From contig OZ257134.1 of the NCBI GenBank assembly GCA_965279065.1, positions 2,914,001 through 2,978,000 of the forward strand: DNA of 64,000 nt, written 5' to 3'. Below the pieces are notes generated by a model that was not told the DNA's origin, did not search any database, and saw only the letters and a program-made list of their open reading frames with translations. Below, piece after piece: positions 33,019 to 43,327 of the stretch (positions are counted from its first letter, which is position 1; each line of letters starts with the position of its first letter). This stretch comes from JAKAXS01 sp965279065 (GTDB taxonomy: Bacteria > Pseudomonadota > Alphaproteobacteria > Rhizobiales > Hyphomicrobiaceae). The position numbers and the translations under genes are program-made.

Positions 33019-33534
33019 TCACGACGTCGCGTCGCGCGATTGCTTCTTGAACCGCCGGATGACGATGTCGCGCTTCAGCCGCGACAGGAAGTCGATGATG
33101 AGCTTGCCGTTGAGGTGATCAATCTCATGCTGGATAGCCGTCGCCAACAGACCGTCGGTGCGGAGTTCCTGCAGCTTGCCGTCGAGGTCGAGATACTGCA
33201 CGCGCACCCAGTCCGGGCGATCGATATCCAGCTTGAAATCCGGGATCGACAGACAGCCTTCCTCGTGCGTGCGCAAGTTACCGCTCGCCTCGAGAATTTC
33301 CGGGTTGATCATCGTAATGGGACGCGGCGTCTCGTCGTCGTCCGCCACGTCGAGCACCAGCATTCGCCGCGGCACACCGACCTGCACCGCCGCCAGCCCG
33401 ATGCCGGGCGCCGCATACATTGTCTCGAACATATCCTTCGCCAGCCGCGTTAGGTCCGCGTCGATCGTCTCGATCGGTTTGGAGGCCTGGCGCAGCAGCG
33501 GGTCCGGCAGGATGATGATGGGCAGTTTCGACAT
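33019..33534 (-). CDS. def: Peptide deformylase
   Basis: Removes the formyl group from nascent proteins. 171 residues from the ATG at 33534, starting MSKLPIIILPDPLLR; the open frame upstream has no conserved sequence. The three family motifs are GIGLAAVQ (44-51), EEGCLS (91-96, metal Cys94) and QHEIDH (135-140, metal His pair and catalytic Glu). First gene of the def-fmt pair. The 151 bp upstream is shared with the divergent zinc-protease-like gene. Confidence 0.97.
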   Translation of the reverse strand: MSKLPIIILPDPLLRQASKPIETIDADLTRLAKDMFETMYAAPGIGLAAVQVGVPRRMLVLDVADDDETPRPITMINPEILEASGNLRTHEEGCLSIPDFKLDIDRPDWVRVQYLDLDGKLQELRTDGLLATAIQHEIDHLNGKLIIDFLSRLKRDIVIRRFKKQSRDATS

Positions 33535-33685
33535 TATCTGCAGTGGAATAGGAAAGTCGCGCCACCCGGTCAATCGCCGTGATCGGGACCGCACAACGCC
33601 GTTAACCCGTTTCGGACTAAGGTTGAACCCTGCAGTGATTTGCTGACCCGTTTGAACTAGAATCTCGTCCTGGACCTGGGGACCG

Positions 33686-34150
33686 ATGCTGGACAAACCT
33701 CTCATACTCGGCCGCAAGGAATGGGTGGCCCTGCCCGATCTCGGCCTGCCCGCCATCAAGGCGAAGGTCGACACGGGCGCGCGCACGTCCGCGCTGCACG
33801 CCGGTGCCATCGAAGCCGTAGGCACGCCGCTGAAGCCGATGGTGCGATTTACCGTGCACCCCCTGCCGTTGCGGCCGGACATCTCGGTGGCCTGCACGGC
33901 CCGCATCCTGGCCGAGCGCGAGGTCACCAGCTCCAACGGCGAGAAGGAAAAGCGCTACATCATCGAAACGCGGCTACGCATCGGCGACCGTGAATGGCCC
34001 ATCGAGATCGGCCTGACCAACCGCGAAACCATGAGCCAGCGTATGCTGCTTGGCCGCCAAGCCATCCCCCCGGAGTTCATGGTCGACCCCTCCGGCACCT
34101 ACCATCAACCCAAGCTCGGCGCCCGCTCCTATAGATCCAGCACCCGTTGA
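33686..34150 (+). CDS. Retropepsin-like protein (RimK-associated 'ATP-dependent zinc protease' family, DUF785)
   Basis: A 154-residue protein of the family usually annotated as RimK-linked zinc protease, which has a retropepsin fold. ILGRKEWVALPDLGLPAIKAKVDTGARTS when read in pieces shows the catalytic-type motif KVDTGART at about 27-34. Later come the basic patch YIIETRLRIGDREWPIEIGLTNR and the conserved RMLLGRQAI. In many bacteria it neighbours rimK (glutamate ligase); none is in this window. Its substrate is unknown. Confidence 0.85.
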   Translation: MLDKPLILGRKEWVALPDLGLPAIKAKVDTGARTSALHAGAIEAVGTPLKPMVRFTVHPLPLRPDISVACTARILAEREVTSSNGEKEKRYIIETRLRIGDREWPIEIGLTNRETMSQRMLLGRQAIPPEFMVDPSGTYHQPKLGARSYRSSTR

Positions 34151-34296
34151 ACCGGCGGCCATGGGGTCAGACCCCAAACGCACGTTGAATTCCCATCACG
34201 CCCCACCCAGAACCGGCCCACATGGGCCCAGGCCGCAAAAGGCGGCCCGGCGCTGAGCGCCGCCCCCGCGGAGCGCGCCGCGCGCGCGTGAGCGAC
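34151..34296. other. GC-rich intergenic stretch with hairpins
   Basis: Between the retropepsin-like gene and the end of the FlaA1/CapD-like gene lies a very GC-rich stretch. It contains GGCGCTGAGCGCC, GGGCC/GGCCC pairs around 34219-34245 and a run of CGCG alternation near 34278. It may end both convergent transcripts. No gene seen. Confidence 0.4.
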
Positions 34297-36285
34297 CTAA
34301 TGCAGAGTGCCCGAGTGCGGCGGCCAGGGGGCCAGTAGCGTTTCCTCGTGGCGGAGTGCGACTTGCGGTGCGTAACCTTCGACCAGACGGGACAGGAACT
34401 CGTCGATGCCCGCCATGTCGCGCCGCGCCATCAGGCTCCTGAGAATCGCGAATTCGCGAGCCAGCTCGTCGGGTTTGAGAAACGGCTCGTCCGACTTCCA
34501 GATGCGCGGGTGTTCCGTCTCCGTGGTTGCGAGATCGCCGCCAATCAGCAGTTCCTCGAACAGCTTTTCGCCGGGCCGCAGACCCGTGAAGGCAATCTCG
34601 ATGTCGCCCGCCGGCCGGCTCGCATCACGCACGGTCAACCCCGAGAGATTGATCATCAAGCGCGCCAGGTCGGCGATCTTCACCGGATCGCCCATGTGCA
34701 GCACGAACACCTCGCCCCCGCGCGCCATTGCACCGGCCTGCAGGACGAGTTCGGCAGCCTCCGGGATAGACATGAAGTAGCGTTCGATATCGGGATGCGT
34801 CACGGTCACCGGACCGCCCGCTTTGATCTGGTTGCGGAACACCGGCACCACAGACCCCGAGCTGTCCAGCACGTTGCCGAAGCGGACCATCGTGAAAACC
34901 GTCGCGCTAGTTTCCGAGGCGGCCGCCTGCAGGACGAGTTCCGCCAGCCGCTTGCTTGCACCCATCACGTTCGTCGGCCGCACCGCCTTGTCCGTCGAGA
35001 TCAGCACGACGCGCTCCACGCCCGTCGCCTTCGCCGCCTCCGCCAGCACCTCCGCTCCAAACGCATTGTTGACGAGCCCCGCGATCGGGTTGGCTTCAAC
35101 GATCGGCACATGCTTGTAGGCGGCCGCGTGATAGATCGTCTCGATGCCGTGACGCGCCAGCGTGTCGGTCAAAAGCGCCTTGTCGAGCACGCTGCCCAAA
35201 ACCACGCGCACCACCGGCTTGACGCCCTGTCCAAAGTGCGCGGCGATGCTGCGCTCGACTTCCTGTTCGATGGTGTAGAGGGCCGGCTCGGCGATATCCA
35301 GCAGCACCAGCCGCGCCGGAGCCTGTTTCAGGATCTGCCGCACCAGCTCCGAACCGATCGAGCCGCCGGCTCCGGTCACCAGTACCGATTTGTCGCGTGT
35401 GTTGCGAGCAAGCAGGTCGGCGACAGGCGGCACCGGATCTCGCCCCAGCAGGTCGACGACGTCAACGGGCCGAACGTCGGCGATCCGCACGCGGCCGGAC
35501 GCGACATCCTCGAACGCCGGCAGAATCTTGACCTGCACGGGATAGCGTTCGAGTTCGCTCAGCACTGCTCGCCGTTCGCGACGCATGCCCTCCGGCATCG
35601 CCAGAATGACTTCGCGCACATTTTCATTCTCGATCAGCATCGCCAGCCGCTGCGGCCGGTAGACCTTGATGCCCTTGAGATACTGCCCCCACAGCGTAGG
35701 CGACGGATCGATGAAGCCGATCGGCCTCCGATCGGAAGATCGCTCCAGCGCGGCCATCAGCTGCACGCCCATCCGCCCCGCTCCGTAGATGAGCACAGGC
35801 GCGCGCTCGCCGCCGCGCTGAAAGCGGAAAATTCGCAGCCCGCTGTTCTCCAGAACGATACCCACGGCCACACGGCACAGCGTGATCAGGCTCGCCGCGC
35901 CGATTGCATGCACCATCAGAGTCGAGCGCGGAATACCGAACTGTCCGGCCATGAAAACGATGAACGACCAGATCAGTACGGACAGCAGTACGATCAGGAA
36001 AACTCTGCTGGCGTTGCGATAGCCGAGGTGTCGCGTCACCACCCGGTAGACGCCGAATTGCGCCAGCGTTGCCACCGTGGTTAGCGGTCCAACGGCCAGC
36101 AGCAGCGCCACATCCCAAGTCTGGGGAATGAACACGTGCCCGTAGCGCAGCGACATCGCTCCCCACAGCACGACGCTCGCGATCGTGAAATCGGTAACGA
36201 CGAGAATGCCGCGCTTCGTGTAGCGCGACATTTCTAAGAGCGACTCCTGCCAGGATCGCTGCTGCGTTTCGTCACCTGACGACAT
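34297..36285 (-). CDS. Membrane nucleotide-sugar dehydratase/epimerase (FlaA1/CapD/WbpM-like)
   Basis: A large enzyme of surface polysaccharide synthesis: UDP-GlcNAc 4,6-dehydratases of this type supply modified hexosamines. From the ATG at 36285 it has 662 residues; an in-frame ATG at 36348 is possible. About four N-terminal membrane helices come first. A first Rossmann-like domain contains LIYGAGRMGVQLMAAL, and the catalytic SDR domain begins VLVTGAGGSIGSELVRQIL (about 300). Within it, YHAAAYKHVPIVE, STDKAVRPTNVMGASKR (the WbpM-type catalytic region) and VRFGNVLDSSGSVVPVF are complete. It stands alone, not in an obvious polysaccharide operon, unlike the locus at the left edge. Confidence 0.92.
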   Translation of the reverse strand: MSSGDETQQRSWQESLLEMSRYTKRGILVVTDFTIASVVLWGAMSLRYGHVFIPQTWDVALLLAVGPLTTVATLAQFGVYRVVTRHLGYRNASRVFLIVLLSVLIWSFIVFMAGQFGIPRSTLMVHAIGAASLITLCRVAVGIVLENSGLRIFRFQRGGERAPVLIYGAGRMGVQLMAALERSSDRRPIGFIDPSPTLWGQYLKGIKVYRPQRLAMLIENENVREVILAMPEGMRRERRAVLSELERYPVQVKILPAFEDVASGRVRIADVRPVDVVDLLGRDPVPPVADLLARNTRDKSVLVTGAGGSIGSELVRQILKQAPARLVLLDIAEPALYTIEQEVERSIAAHFGQGVKPVVRVVLGSVLDKALLTDTLARHGIETIYHAAAYKHVPIVEANPIAGLVNNAFGAEVLAEAAKATGVERVVLISTDKAVRPTNVMGASKRLAELVLQAAASETSATVFTMVRFGNVLDSSGSVVPVFRNQIKAGGPVTVTHPDIERYFMSIPEAAELVLQAGAMARGGEVFVLHMGDPVKIADLARLMINLSGLTVRDASRPAGDIEIAFTGLRPGEKLFEELLIGGDLATTETEHPRIWKSDEPFLKPDELAREFAILRSLMARRDMAGIDEFLSRLVEGYAPQVALRHEETLLAPWPPHSGTLH

Positions 36286-36420
36286 CGACTGGTGAAGCCC
36301 CAACCCCGTTACGAAATAAGTCCTAAAATGTAGCGCATGCCCCGGCATTCAGGAACCGGAGATGTTGCGACGTACCCGATGCAACACTGTCGCCCAAGCG
36401 TCACACTTCGCCGCGCGTGG

Positions 36421-37026
36421 TTAAACCTGCCGCCGTGCCTTGATGGCTGCCGCCAATGTCCCTTCGTCGAGGTAGTCCAGTTCCCCGCCGATCGGCACAC
36501 CCTGCGCCAGCCGCGAGACAACGACGTTCGCCCCTTCCAGCTCTCCGGTGACGTAATGCGCCGTCGACTGCCCCTCAACCGTGGCATTGAGCGCCAGCAG
36601 CACCTCCTTCACCTCACCCGCGTGCGCCCGCTGCACCAGGGTGCCGATGTTGAGCTTGTCCGGCCCGATCCCGTCGAGCGGCGACAGATGCCCGCCCAGC
36701 ACGTGGTAACGCGCATTGACGACCTGCGCCCGCTCGAGTGCCCACAGGTCGCCCACCTCCTCCACGACGACGATCAGCGTCGGGTCGCGCCGCTCGTCAC
36801 GACAGATCGTGCAGGGCGAAACCGTATCGACATTCCCGCACGTCGGGCACTCCACAATCTTCTCGACCGCCGTCTGGATCGCCTCTGCCAGCGGCAGCAG
36901 CAGATCCTGCCGCCGCTTGATCAGCGCCAGCGCCGCCTTACGCGCCGAGCGCGGTCCAAGTCCCGGCAGCCGCGCCAGCAGCTGCACTAGGCGCTCGATC
37001 TCCGGTCCTGCAATCTTTTTTGACAT
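36421..37026 (-). CDS. recR: Recombination mediator protein RecR
   Basis: Part of the RecFOR pathway that loads RecA on gapped DNA. 201 residues with the N-terminal helix-hairpin-helix region LARLPGLGPRSARKAALALI, a zinc motif (CPTCGNVDTVSPCTIC) and the Toprim domain from LIVVVEEVGDLWALERA to SPLDGIGPDKLNI. It is 32 bp behind the YbaB gene on the same strand, the usual pair. In many Alphaproteobacteria dnaX comes first; here dnaX lies about 4 kb away on the other strand. Confidence 0.97.
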   Translation of the reverse strand: MSKKIAGPEIERLVQLLARLPGLGPRSARKAALALIKRRQDLLLPLAEAIQTAVEKIVECPTCGNVDTVSPCTICRDERRDPTLIVVVEEVGDLWALERAQVVNARYHVLGGHLSPLDGIGPDKLNIGTLVQRAHAGEVKEVLLALNATVEGQSTAHYVTGELEGANVVVSRLAQGVPIGGELDYLDEGTLAAAIKARRQV

Positions 37027-37058
37027 GAGGGCAGCCAGCTATGCGCGCAGCGACCGCA

Positions 37059-37382
37059 TCAGAACAGTTTCATGCCGGGTGGCAGCGGCAAACCGCCGGT
37101 GACCTCCTGCATCTTCTGTTGCATGGTGGCCTCGACCTTGGCCTTCGCGTCCGCCATCGCCGCCACGATGAGATCTTCCAGGATCTCGCCCTCGTCCGCC
37201 TTCAACAGGCTGGGATCGATGCGAATGCGCCGCAGGTCTGCCTTGCCGTTGAGCGTAATCGCCACCAGCCCGCCGCCGGCCTGGCCGTCGACTTCGAGGT
37301 TTTCAAGCTCCTGCTGCACCTGCTGCATGCGAGCCTGCATCTGGCCCACCTGCTTCATCATGCCCATCAGATCTTTCATCAC
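37059..37382 (-). CDS. ybaB: YbaB/EbfC family nucleoid-associated protein
   Basis: A 107-residue DNA-binding protein with a long helical start (MMKQVGQMQARMQQVQQELE) and the conserved core QAGGGLVAITLNGKADLRRIRIDPSLL, ending PGMKLF. Family members bind DNA as dimers and are almost always next to recR, as here. Function beyond nucleoid binding is not settled. Confidence 0.95.
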   Translation of the reverse strand: MMKDLMGMMKQVGQMQARMQQVQQELENLEVDGQAGGGLVAITLNGKADLRRIRIDPSLLKADEGEILEDLIVAAMADAKAKVEATMQQKMQEVTGGLPLPPGMKLF

Positions 37383-37471
37383 GTCTCCTACCCGCGGCGC
37401 CGCGCGGCCGCCAAATCAATCTGCTGTTTGCATAACACACTTGGCCGGCCCGTCGATCCTGGCGGCCCGCT

Positions 37472-38398
37472 CTACTTCGGGTTGGCCCACTGCCGGATCA
37501 AGGCATGCGCGATGGCATGCCCGCCCGGCACGAACAGCCCGCGCGGATGCTTCAACTCCAGCATCTGCCGCACCTCGGATCTGCCGAACCAACGTGCGTG
37601 GCTGATTTCCTTCTTGTCGATCGTGATCGTCTCGTCCAGCGCCTCTGCGACGCATCCGATCATTAGGGAATGCGGAAACGGCCACGGCTGGCTGCCGAAG
37701 AAATCCACATTGCCGACCTCGATGCCGATCTCCTCGCGCGTCTCCCGCCGCACCGCCGTGCGCACGTCCTCGCCAGGCTCCACGAACCCGGCCAGCGCCG
37801 AATACATCTTCTCAGGAAACCGCGGCTCGTGCGCCAGCGCGCAATTCTCTCCGTGCGTCACCAGCATGATCACCACCGGGTCGACGCGCGGGAACTGCTC
37901 CGTCGCGCACGCCGTGCAATGGATCTTCCAGCCGCCGTCGCCAATCTTGGTCGGCGCCCCGCACCGTCCGCAGAACTTCGTCGACAGGTGCCACTCGCTC
38001 AGCGCTTTCGCCTCTGACAGGAGTCCGAAGCCGTCTTGCCCGATCACACCCTGCATGACGAGAGACCGCAGATCGACCAGCGGCGCCAGCGCCTCCGCAT
38101 GTGGTTCGGCTTCCGCCTCGCTCAGCACGACGGCGAAACGCCCGGCCCGCGACGCCCCATCGACGCCGAGAAACAGCCCCGTCTCCGTCGCGATCTTGAG
38201 CGCGGCAAGTTCACCCGCCGTGAACCACCGCACCGCCGCCCGCCGCCGGTCTTCGCTGGACACGATCGCCGCCCGCGCCCCCGCGATGACCAGGAACCGC
38301 ACCTCCGGCGCCCCATGCAGCTCCTGCAGGTAGCCGCGATCGCCACGGCGATAACTTTGGCGGTCGAGCACGAAGGGAGCAAATGCGGTTGCGGTCAT
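37472..38398 (-). CDS. nudC: NAD(+) diphosphatase / NADH pyrophosphatase (Nudix)
   Basis: Hydrolyses NADH to NMNH and AMP and, in E. coli, removes NAD caps from RNA. From the ATG at 38398 it has 308 residues. The zinc ribbon CGRCGAPT...CTAC and the Nudix box GFVEPGEDVRTAVRRETREE (G...EExGI, with EIGIEV following) are intact, and SQPWPFPHSLMIGC is the NudC-specific motif after the box. The N-terminal domain is less conserved. The next gene, fba, is divergent. Confidence 0.95.
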   Translation of the reverse strand: MTATAFAPFVLDRQSYRRGDRGYLQELHGAPEVRFLVIAGARAAIVSSEDRRRAAVRWFTAGELAALKIATETGLFLGVDGASRAGRFAVVLSEAEAEPHAEALAPLVDLRSLVMQGVIGQDGFGLLSEAKALSEWHLSTKFCGRCGAPTKIGDGGWKIHCTACATEQFPRVDPVVIMLVTHGENCALAHEPRFPEKMYSALAGFVEPGEDVRTAVRRETREEIGIEVGNVDFFGSQPWPFPHSLMIGCVAEALDETITIDKKEISHARWFGRSEVRQMLELKHPRGLFVPGGHAIAHALIRQWANPK

Positions 38399-38542
38399 GG
38401 CGTCTCTGGCGTTGCAGGCACCGGACATGGGCACGCCGAGCGGTGCACGTCAAACCCCACCATTTACCGTCACAACACGCTGCGCCCCATGTGACGTTTT
38501 CGGGGGTTGCAAGCCCGCGTGGCGTCCTCAATATGCCGGCCC

Positions 38543-39574
<1,032 letters not shown>

Positions 39575-39631
39575 AACTCCACCCTGCGGGCTCGGCGCCA
39601 CGGCGACATTGCGCTGCCGCGGCGCGTCGAG

Positions 39632-40570
39632 CTAGGCGCCGTGTTCGTCCAGAACCTCGTTGCGGCTGACGACTTTGCGGTAGAGATGCCACGTCGCATG
39701 GCCGAGGATCGGCAGCACGATCGCCAGGCCCACGAAGACCGGCAGCATGCCGATCGCCAGCGCCAAGGCGACGAACACGCCCCAGAGCGCCATCGTGACC
39801 GGATTGTGCAGCACGGCCCTGACCGAGGTGCGCACCGCCGTCGACGCGCTGACCTTGCGATCCACCAGCATCGGGAACGACACCACGCTGATCACGGCCG
39901 CCACCATCGCGAACACGAAGCCCACCGCGTTCCCGGCGAACATCAGCTTGCGGCCCTGCTCCGTCGTCGTGACGTCATGCACGAACGCCCCGATCGAGGC
40001 AGGCGCCCCGCTGCCCATCGTCTGCTGATAGATGAGATGCGCCGTCATCAACCAAGCCACAAGTAGCGCGAACAGCACGAGACCGAGCCGCGCAATGGCC
40101 CCGATCGATGGCGATCCCAGCACGTCTGTCAGGTTCCACACCGATGTGTCCAGCCCCTGTTCGCGGCGCCGGCTTAGCTCATAGAGGCCGATCGCCGCCA
40201 CGGGCCCGATCAGCGCGAAGCCGGAAGCCAGCGGAAAGACCAGCGGCAACATGGCGTAGCCGAACAGCAGCCGGCTCAGCACGATGCCGATCACGGGATA
40301 GATCAGGATGAGAAACACGGCATGGCTTGGCACGGCCATGAAGTCCGCGATGCCGGCCCTGACGGCGTCTTTCAGGTCGGCAACGCCGATGGTGCGAACT
40401 GCCGGCTCGCCGCGCCGCCAGATCATTGACGCGGGCCAGCGCAGGTCATGGCCGGCCCAGTTCCGGCCGTAAGGATAGTCACGTTCGAGCGGGGTCGCCG
40501 CGATGTGGGTAGGTTGCATGGTCTCAGCCTCCGGAGCTGCTGTCTCAGCGCTCTGGACTGTGGCGTTCAC
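39632..40570 (-). CDS. DUF2189 integral membrane protein
   Basis: A 312-residue membrane protein with about six helices (around 85-110, 113-132, 160-182, 213-236, 263-285 and near 275-295). RTIGVADLKDAVRAGIADF near the N-terminus and DRKVSASTAVRTSVRAVLHNP between helices fit DUF2189, a family common in Alpha- and Betaproteobacteria that is sometimes labelled cytochrome c oxidase subunit I-related without evidence. Its role is unknown. It runs towards the end of fba, with 57 bp between the stops. Confidence 0.8.
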   Translation of the reverse strand: MNATVQSAETAAPEAETMQPTHIAATPLERDYPYGRNWAGHDLRWPASMIWRRGEPAVRTIGVADLKDAVRAGIADFMAVPSHAVFLILIYPVIGIVLSRLLFGYAMLPLVFPLASGFALIGPVAAIGLYELSRRREQGLDTSVWNLTDVLGSPSIGAIARLGLVLFALLVAWLMTAHLIYQQTMGSGAPASIGAFVHDVTTTEQGRKLMFAGNAVGFVFAMVAAVISVVSFPMLVDRKVSASTAVRTSVRAVLHNPVTMALWGVFVALALAIGMLPVFVGLAIVLPILGHATWHLYRKVVSRNEVLDEHGA

Positions 40571-40789
40571 CCGCGAATTTCACTGACGTACCGCGGATTT
40601 CCGCCCGGGCCCTTGTCGCCTGACAGCTTCAGGCTCTGAAATCAATGTGCGCCTTGCGGCCAGCGGAGGCAAGGGGATGGCGGGGAGCCATCCTGTTGTT
40701 TTCCGTGGCGCGATCGACCAACTGGCATCCCGCTGGAATGTCGCTACCCCCACCCTTGCACCCCGCCCCCACATCCCCCATAACCCCGT

Positions 40790-40888
40790 CCGGGAGGTTG
40801 GCGGCGGACGCATCCCTCGCCAACCGGGTCAGGTCCGGAAGGAAGCAGCCCTAACGAATCGGAAGCGGGTCGTTCGCCAGCCTCTCAC
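40790..40888 (+). ncRNA. ffs: Signal recognition particle RNA, small bacterial type (4.5S)
   Basis: The conserved apical loop GGTCAGGTCCGGAAGGAAG, then CAGCCCTAA, is the Ffh-binding domain IV of bacterial SRP RNA. Outer arms GGGAGGTTGGCG (40792-40803) and CGCCAGCCTCTC (40875-40886) pair to close the hairpin. The ends are estimated from this pairing. As in many Alphaproteobacteria it lies directly upstream of dnaX. Otherwise the 488 bp between the DUF2189 gene and dnaX (40571-41058) contain only GC-rich hairpin-forming sequence (about 40905-40970). Confidence 0.93.
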
Positions 40889-41058
40889 TGTGCCGCTCAC
40901 GCGCGCGAAGCGCGCGCCGCGGAGGCGGCGCTTGCGCCGGGCCGCCTTGCGGCCTGGGCCCTACGGGCCATTGACCCGCCAAGCCAACACCCGGATTCGA
41001 CCTCGCTAGCCACGCCGCCTATGATGGCGCCACCCAGAATGAGGACGCCGCCACCCGC

Positions 41059-42912
41059 ATGGCCAAAAAGCCCAAACCCGACGACGAAGCCACGCCGCCG
41101 GCGCCAGCCCCCGACGCTGTGGCCAAGCCGTACGTCGTGCTTGCCCGTAAGTACCGGCCGCAGACCTTCGATGACCTCATCGGTCAGGAAGCGATGGTCA
41201 CCACGCTGCACAACGCTTTCCAGTCCGGCCGCATCGCCCAGGGCTACATGCTCACCGGCGTGCGCGGCGTCGGCAAGACGACGACGGCGCGCATCCTGGC
41301 GCGCGCGCTGAACTACGAAACCGACACGATCCACAAGCCGACAATCGACATGCCCGTGCTCGGCCGCCACTGCGCCGACATTATCGACAGCCGCCATCCC
41401 GACGTCATCGAGATGGACGCAGCCTCCAACACCGGCATCGACAACATCCGCGAGATCATCGAGAACGCCCGCTACAAGCCGCTCGTGGCGCGCACCAAGG
41501 TCTTCGTGATCGACGAGGTTCACATGCTGTCCAAGGGCGCGTTCAACGCACTCTTAAAGACGCTGGAAGAACCGCCCGAGCACGTGAAGTTCATCTTCGC
41601 CACCACGGAAATCCGCAAGGTCCCGGTGACCGTGCTGTCGCGCTGCCAGCGCTTCGACCTGCGCCGCGTCGACGTGCCGTTGCTGACCAAGCACTTCGCC
41701 ATGATCGTCGCCAATGAAGGCGCAACCGCCGAAGACGAAGCCCTGCGCGCCATCGCCAGATCGGCCGAAGGCTCCGTCCGCGACGGCCTGTCGATCCTCG
41801 ATCAGGCGATCGCCATGGGCCAGGGCAAGGTCACGTCCGACGGCGTGCGCGCCATGCTTGGCCTGGCCGACCGCGGCCGCATCTTCGATCTGCTGGAGCA
41901 GGTCGTACGCGGCGACACCGGTGCAGCTTTCGCCTCGCTCGCGGGCCTGATCCGCGACGGCGCCGAGCCGGCACAGGTGTTAGGTGACCTCGCAGAAGCC
42001 GTGCATCTGGCCGCCCGCCTCAAGGCCGTGGGTGCCGAAGCCGGCGGCGAACTCGTCTCGGCGGAGGAAGCGCGCCGCGCATCCAAGCTTGGTGAAAAGC
42101 TGTCCGTGGCGCTGCTGGTGCGCGCCTGGCAGATGCTGCTCAAGGGCCTGGAAGAAGCCGGCAAGGCACCCAACCCGCTGGCAGCAGCCGAAATGGTGTT
42201 GATCCGCCTCGCCTACACGGCCGACCTGCCAGCGCCAGACGAAATCATCGCGGCCCTCGGGGGAGCATCGCGGCCTGCACGCAAGCCGGGCGGCGCTGCA
42301 GGCGACACGCCACGGCCCCGCGACGACCGCGCTCCGCTCAACGCCGCGCCCGCCGCAGCCCCGCAAGCTCACGCCGGCACGAAAGACGAGTTCGCCTCCG
42401 CGTTCGACGAGAATGCGTACGACATGTCAGGACTCGAAGTCGATGCGTTCGAAGGCGATGGCCTCGAGAGCGATGGCGAAGCCTCCCTCGACGTCGGCGC
42501 ACCGGCACCCGCCGGTCGCCCCCTCAACACCTTCGCCGACGTCATTGCCCTCGTCGGGGAAAAGCGTGACGCCAAGCTCAAGATCCACCTGGAAGACCAC
42601 GTCAGCCTCGTGAAGTTCGATCCAACGGGTGCGATCGACATCTTCCTGCTGCCGGCTGCCCCCAAGGAACTTGCCAACGACCTGCGTGAAAAACTCAACC
42701 GCTGGACCGGCCGCGCCTGGATCGTCGTGCTGTCGAAAGCAGCCGGCGAAACGCCGGTCGGTGAAGTCAATCGCGCCCGCAAGGCGGCGGAACTGGCCGA
42801 ACTGAAGGCACACCCAGCCGTGGCCGCCGTTCTCGAAGCTTTTCCCGGCGCCGAGATCAGCGAAATCCGCCCGTTGCTCGAGGCCGCCAAAAAAGACGCC
42901 GCCAACGGCTGA
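41059..42912 (+). CDS. dnaX: DNA polymerase III subunits gamma and tau
   Basis: The clamp-loader ATPase of the replicative polymerase. 617 residues: AAA+ domain with Walker A GVRGVGKT (67-74), Walker B region VFVIDEVHML, sensor FIFATTEIRKVPVTVLSRCQRF with the arginine finger SRCQR, then domains II and III, an Ala/Pro-rich linker (about 390-440) and the tau C-terminal domain. The zinc cysteines of E. coli DnaX are mostly missing, as is usual in this class. A slippery site for a gamma form is not evident to me. SRP RNA lies upstream; recR and ybaB are on the other strand. Confidence 0.96.
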   Translation: MAKKPKPDDEATPPAPAPDAVAKPYVVLARKYRPQTFDDLIGQEAMVTTLHNAFQSGRIAQGYMLTGVRGVGKTTTARILARALNYETDTIHKPTIDMPVLGRHCADIIDSRHPDVIEMDAASNTGIDNIREIIENARYKPLVARTKVFVIDEVHMLSKGAFNALLKTLEEPPEHVKFIFATTEIRKVPVTVLSRCQRFDLRRVDVPLLTKHFAMIVANEGATAEDEALRAIARSAEGSVRDGLSILDQAIAMGQGKVTSDGVRAMLGLADRGRIFDLLEQVVRGDTGAAFASLAGLIRDGAEPAQVLGDLAEAVHLAARLKAVGAEAGGELVSAEEARRASKLGEKLSVALLVRAWQMLLKGLEEAGKAPNPLAAAEMVLIRLAYTADLPAPDEIIAALGGASRPARKPGGAAGDTPRPRDDRAPLNAAPAAAPQAHAGTKDEFASAFDENAYDMSGLEVDAFEGDGLESDGEASLDVGAPAPAGRPLNTFADVIALVGEKRDAKLKIHLEDHVSLVKFDPTGAIDIFLLPAAPKELANDLREKLNRWTGRAWIVVLSKAAGETPVGEVNRARKAAELAELKAHPAVAAVLEAFPGAEISEIRPLLEAAKKDAANG

Positions 42913-42920
42913 TCGCCGGT

Positions 42921-43304
42921 CTACGGCGAGGCTTTGGGATGCTCGGGCCGCGTCGTCACATAGAACGCACACCCGGCCATGAGCACCGCGACAAAGACTG
43001 CCAGTCCCAACCCAGGCCGCGCACCGAGCCAGAACATGGCATAGCCTGACGTCATGCCGAGGCAGGCCAAATATTTTGCGCGGCGCGGCACGATGCCATG
43101 GTCGCGCCAGGCCCGCAGACTGGCCCCGAAGCGCGGATGCTCCAGCATCCACGCTTCCAGCCGCGGCGACGAGCGGGCAAAGCACGCGGCAGCAAGGATG
43201 AGGAAAATCGTGGTCGGCATCAGCGGCAGCACGGCACCGATGACGCCAAGCGCCAGCATGAGAAAGCCGAGAGCGAGAAAACCCTTTTGCTGAAGTCCGC
43301 TCAA
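42921..43304 (-). CDS. DUF454 (YbaN-like) membrane protein
   Basis: A 127-residue membrane protein with about three helices. FLALGFLMLALGVIGAVLPLMPTTIFLILAAACFARSSPRLEAWML, read in parts, is the DUF454/YbaN pattern; the LPLMPTTIFL segment is its mark. Members are often beside heme oxygenase or heme-uptake genes in Proteobacteria, and here the heme oxygenase gene precedes it by 23 bp on the same strand. That gives a likely two-gene heme unit. Confidence 0.85.
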   Translation of the reverse strand: MSGLQQKGFLALGFLMLALGVIGAVLPLMPTTIFLILAAACFARSSPRLEAWMLEHPRFGASLRAWRDHGIVPRRAKYLACLGMTSGYAMFWLGARPGLGLAVFVAVLMAGCAFYVTTRPEHPKASP

Positions 43305-43327
43305 CGCCTGCTATCCACTCGTGCTTC

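Noticed and set aside
41059..42912. Programmed frameshift in dnaX
   Set aside because: I found no clear slippery heptamer with a following hairpin at the end of the gamma part; the gene reads through as full-length tau.
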